This document shows, one piece after another, positions 62,153 to 64,000 of a stretch of 64,000 nucleotides of DNA; position 1 is the first letter of the stretch; each line of letters begins with the position of its first letter. Position numbers and translations under genes: made by a program. The DNA comes from CAVVXN01 sp963772585 (lineage in GTDB: Bacteria > Planctomycetota > PLA2 > JAEUHO01). The notes beneath the pieces are model-generated. The model worked only from the letters and a program-made list of their open reading frames with translations, did not search any database and was not told the DNA's origin. The stretch lies in the NCBI GenBank assembly GCA_963772585.1, contig CAVYXV010000009.1, forward strand, positions 372,001 through 436,000. The letters are read 5' to 3'.

Positions 62153-62461
62153 CTGTCAGCCTCCCTCCAGCGGTCAGCCCCTTCCCTTGCCCCGGCGCAA
62201 TCCGACGAGCCCGAACGTCGGATCCGTCGGCTCGAGGACTTTGGAGGCCGCCACGACCGGTGGGCGGCGCAGCCCGCCGTCGAACTCCGCGAGCACGCGG
62301 TCGAGGTTGAGCGGCGTGTGACCGTCCTTGAGGGCGAGGTGGTCCGACTCTTCGCGGCCGTGGGCGAGCACCGGCTCGAGTGGGGGATCTTGGCGTGGGT
62401 TGTCGGGGTGGCTGCCGCGGCGGCGATCGCCCTCCTGCAACGCGTCCAAGTGCTGACGACT
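62153..62461 (+). pseudogene. coiled-coil/membrane protein fragment, XhlA/holin-like
   Basis: One frame reads ERRIRRLEDFGGRHDRWAAQ, HAVEVERRVTVLEGEVVRLF, EWGILAWVVGVAAAAAIALL: a heptad coiled coil followed by one membrane span, as in phage XhlA-type proteins. The frame opens after a stop at 62150 and offers no start codon before GTG 62318, so the 5' end is lost. Confidence 0.45.
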
Positions 62462-62729
62462 CCGCGCCCGGACGCCCCTCCCCTGCGGGGTCTTCCACGC
62501 TGTGCAAGGGAATGTGACGGAGGAAGCGGCGCGCGGCGGCGACCGTCGGACAGGACGACCGACCCCTCACCCCAACGAGGGGTGCGACCGCGGACGGGGC
62601 CCTGGCGTCTCATGTCTCACGGTGGCCCGGGTACACCGTCCGTCACGACGCCCATGCGGCAACGGTCAGCGTGGAGCCTGGAAATCAAGGCTTGGAAGGC
62701 TGTCCCCCCTCCCCCGTAGCCTTCCCTTC

Positions 62730-63596
62730 GTGACTTGGATCCGAACCGATCGCCGCGGCATCCACTACGAGCGCCAGCCCGAGGCCGAGCGCTGCGTGGC
62801 GGTGCTCTCCCCGCTCGTCCAGGAGATGGCGCTGGGGCTCGCCAAGGCCCTGGCCACGGTCGATGCGACGGCCGCCTTCGTCCACGAGAAGTGCGCCTCG
62901 ATCGGGCAGTACGCCGCCGCCCACGGCCTGCCCGGCTCCTGGGGCTTCGAGCTCCGCTTCGTCGGCGTGGCGCTGCGCACCTTCGACTGGCTCGAGGGGC
63001 GGATCCGCGACGGGAGCTTCTCCTTCGAGCAGGCCGTCGAGCTGGGGCGGCTCGGCATGGTCGAGGGCGCCCTTCACGAGGACGACGACTGGGAGGGCTA
63101 TCGCCTGCGCTCGATCCGGGAACTGCGCGCCGACGTCCGCACGCGCCTGGAGGAGACGATCCGGAAGAAGCCCGGGCTCAAGCGCTTCACGGTGGACCTG
63201 AGCCCGGAGGGCTTCGAGGCGTTCCTGCGCGCCCACACGCTGGCCTCGCGCAAGGCGAAGCGGGTGCTCACGCGGGGGGAGACCGTGGAGCGGGCCCTCC
63301 AGGAGTACCTGGCGCAATACGACCCGGACCGGGTGGAGCCCGGCCAGCGGCGGATGGGGTGCACCTGTTGCCCGAAGTGCCGGACCGTCCCCATCGACAC
63401 GAAGCGCGCCTGCCGCAGGTTCTACGGCGACCAGTGCTGGGTACCGGGCTGCACCAACCACATCTTCCTCCAGTCGATGCACGTGACGCCCAACCGCGAA
63501 GGAGGCAGCCAGGAGATCGAGAACACGGGTCTCGGGTGGTCAGATGGCGCAGGCCAGGATTCCTCGCATGTGGAGGCATCTTGCCGCACCCTCTGA
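62730..63596 (+). CDS. DUF222/13E12-like HNH protein, C-terminal HNH disrupted
   Basis: GTG 62730, 288 residues in this frame. Helical N-terminal region (GLAKALATVDATAAFVHEKC, GFELRFVGVALRTFDWLEGR), then CCPKCRTVPIDTKRACRRFY, CWVPGCTNHIFLQSMHVTPN, the zinc-ribbon and first half of the HNH site. After GGSQEIENTG the expected continuation is replaced by about 108 bp of foreign sequence with a stop at 63596. The expected remainder resumes in another frame at 63635. Confidence 0.7.
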   Translation: MTWIRTDRRGIHYERQPEAERCVAVLSPLVQEMALGLAKALATVDATAAFVHEKCASIGQYAAAHGLPGSWGFELRFVGVALRTFDWLEGRIRDGSFSFEQAVELGRLGMVEGALHEDDDWEGYRLRSIRELRADVRTRLEETIRKKPGLKRFTVDLSPEGFEAFLRAHTLASRKAKRVLTRGETVERALQEYLAQYDPDRVEPGQRRMGCTCCPKCRTVPIDTKRACRRFYGDQCWVPGCTNHIFLQSMHVTPNREGGSQEIENTGLGWSDGAGQDSSHVEASCRTL

Positions 63597-63634
63597 TTGT
63601 CGGCCGGCACGGCCGGCAGGGGCCGGCCGTCGCG
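63527..63634. other. about 108-bp insertion with GGCCGGC palindromes inside the HNH gene
   Basis: Between the two halves of the HNH motif lies sequence unrelated to the family, ending in nested palindromes (GGCCGGCACGGCCGGC, GGGGCCGGCC). It lacks an ORF. It might be a small non-autonomous repeat or an extragenic palindrome. Confidence 0.5.
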
Positions 63635-64000
63635 GGCCACCACACGATGTTCGACGCGGGGGAGATGTGGATCATCGGGGTGACGTCGCAGGGGCTTCCG
63701 ATCTTCGAGACGAAGGACGGGCTGATCTTCCACCCGGACTTCCCGAACCGGCCGCTGAAGAAGAGCGAGATGCAAGGGGAGGACGGCCTGGACATCGGCC
63801 CGGACACGTGCCTGTGCGGGCGCCATTCCGAGAGCGCGCCGAAGGCCGCGGGCCAGGAGGCGCTTCGCGAGGAGGCGGCCGCGGAGACGTCGGAGCGCGC
63901 GCCGCCCGACGCCGGTTCGGAGACCGCCGCGAGGGCCGAAGCAGAGGCGAAGGCGCGCCGCTCCGACGCGCTCCGCCGCCTCCCCGCGCTTCGCGACAAC
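63635..64000 (+). pseudogene. HNH protein, remaining C-terminal part (runs off right edge)
   Basis: Reads GHHTMFDAGEMWIIGVTSQG, LPIFETKDGLIFHPDFPNRP, then a long Ala/Glu-rich helical tail. The HH is the last pair of the HNH site, expected right after IENTV in relatives. It is frame-shifted with respect to the N-terminal part. Confidence 0.65.

Overview
The window is high-GC bacterial DNA, most likely from a planctomycete (Planctomycetota) or a close relative. The main evidence is an ECF sigma factor translationally coupled to a very large Ser/Thr kinase that has a DWG motif in place of DFG, a single membrane span and a WD40-type sensor (57.5-61.9 kb), plus a kinase-less WD40/TPR membrane protein and a plant-like LRR protein at the other end (0.3-3.9 kb). 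The taxon is an inference from these families.

Layout. 1-5.1 kb is chromosomal: the 5' end of a PaaZ-type aldehyde dehydrogenase, the WD40/TPR protein, the LRR protein and a frameshifted carboxypeptidase-regulatory-like protein. At 5127-5213 lies an intact tRNA-Leu(CAA). From position 5145, inside this tRNA, a 262-bp sequence is repeated identically at 45219-45480, so the intervening 40 kb looks like DNA integrated at the tRNA 3' end, with a second related element following in tandem. The 40-kb region is a patchwork of phage modules. These are an integration operon (integrase, DUF2924, small proteins; 8.5-10.9 kb), a replication and regulation block (DnaB-like helicase, HTH proteins, two iteron-like repeat clusters; 11.1-15.7 kb), and a packaging block (HNH, Phd-like protein, ParB/methyltransferase, DUF1937, small and large terminase; 16-20.8 kb). 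No portal, capsid or tail gene was recognised. A DUF262 defence-type gene, transposase remnants, a second integrase (33.1 kb) and an unusual load of exported proteins fill the rest: lipoproteins, a matrixin-like protease, a 1445-aa calcium-loop protein operon, a MauE-like protein and another ECF sigma factor.

A pattern recurs three times: the end of a 104-aa phage gene, then unrelated cargo genes, then an HNH gene truncated at the same point and joined to the same integrase 3' end (5.6-8.6, 35.1-38.2 and 45.5-48.6 kb). These behave like accessory-gene slots between conserved borders. At 48.9-51.8 kb a complete IS21-family element, with multi-copy terminal repeats and a 5-bp target duplication, interrupts an older istB gene.

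52.0-55.3 kb holds a tightly coupled six-gene operon (DUF134 regulator, DUF5320, two NifX-like proteins, two MinD-like ATPases with ferredoxin domains) resembling clusters for the orange protein Mo-Cu system. Next to it on the reverse strand is a peroxiredoxin whose peroxidatic cysteine codon is an in-frame TGA followed by a hairpin with a GG loop: a probable selenocysteine peroxiredoxin. A gamma-carbonic-anhydrase/TrmO fusion, the sigma-kinase operon, a lipoprotein and an HNH gene split by a short palindromic insert complete the right side. Several genes carry single-base frameshifts, which may be decay or sequencing error.
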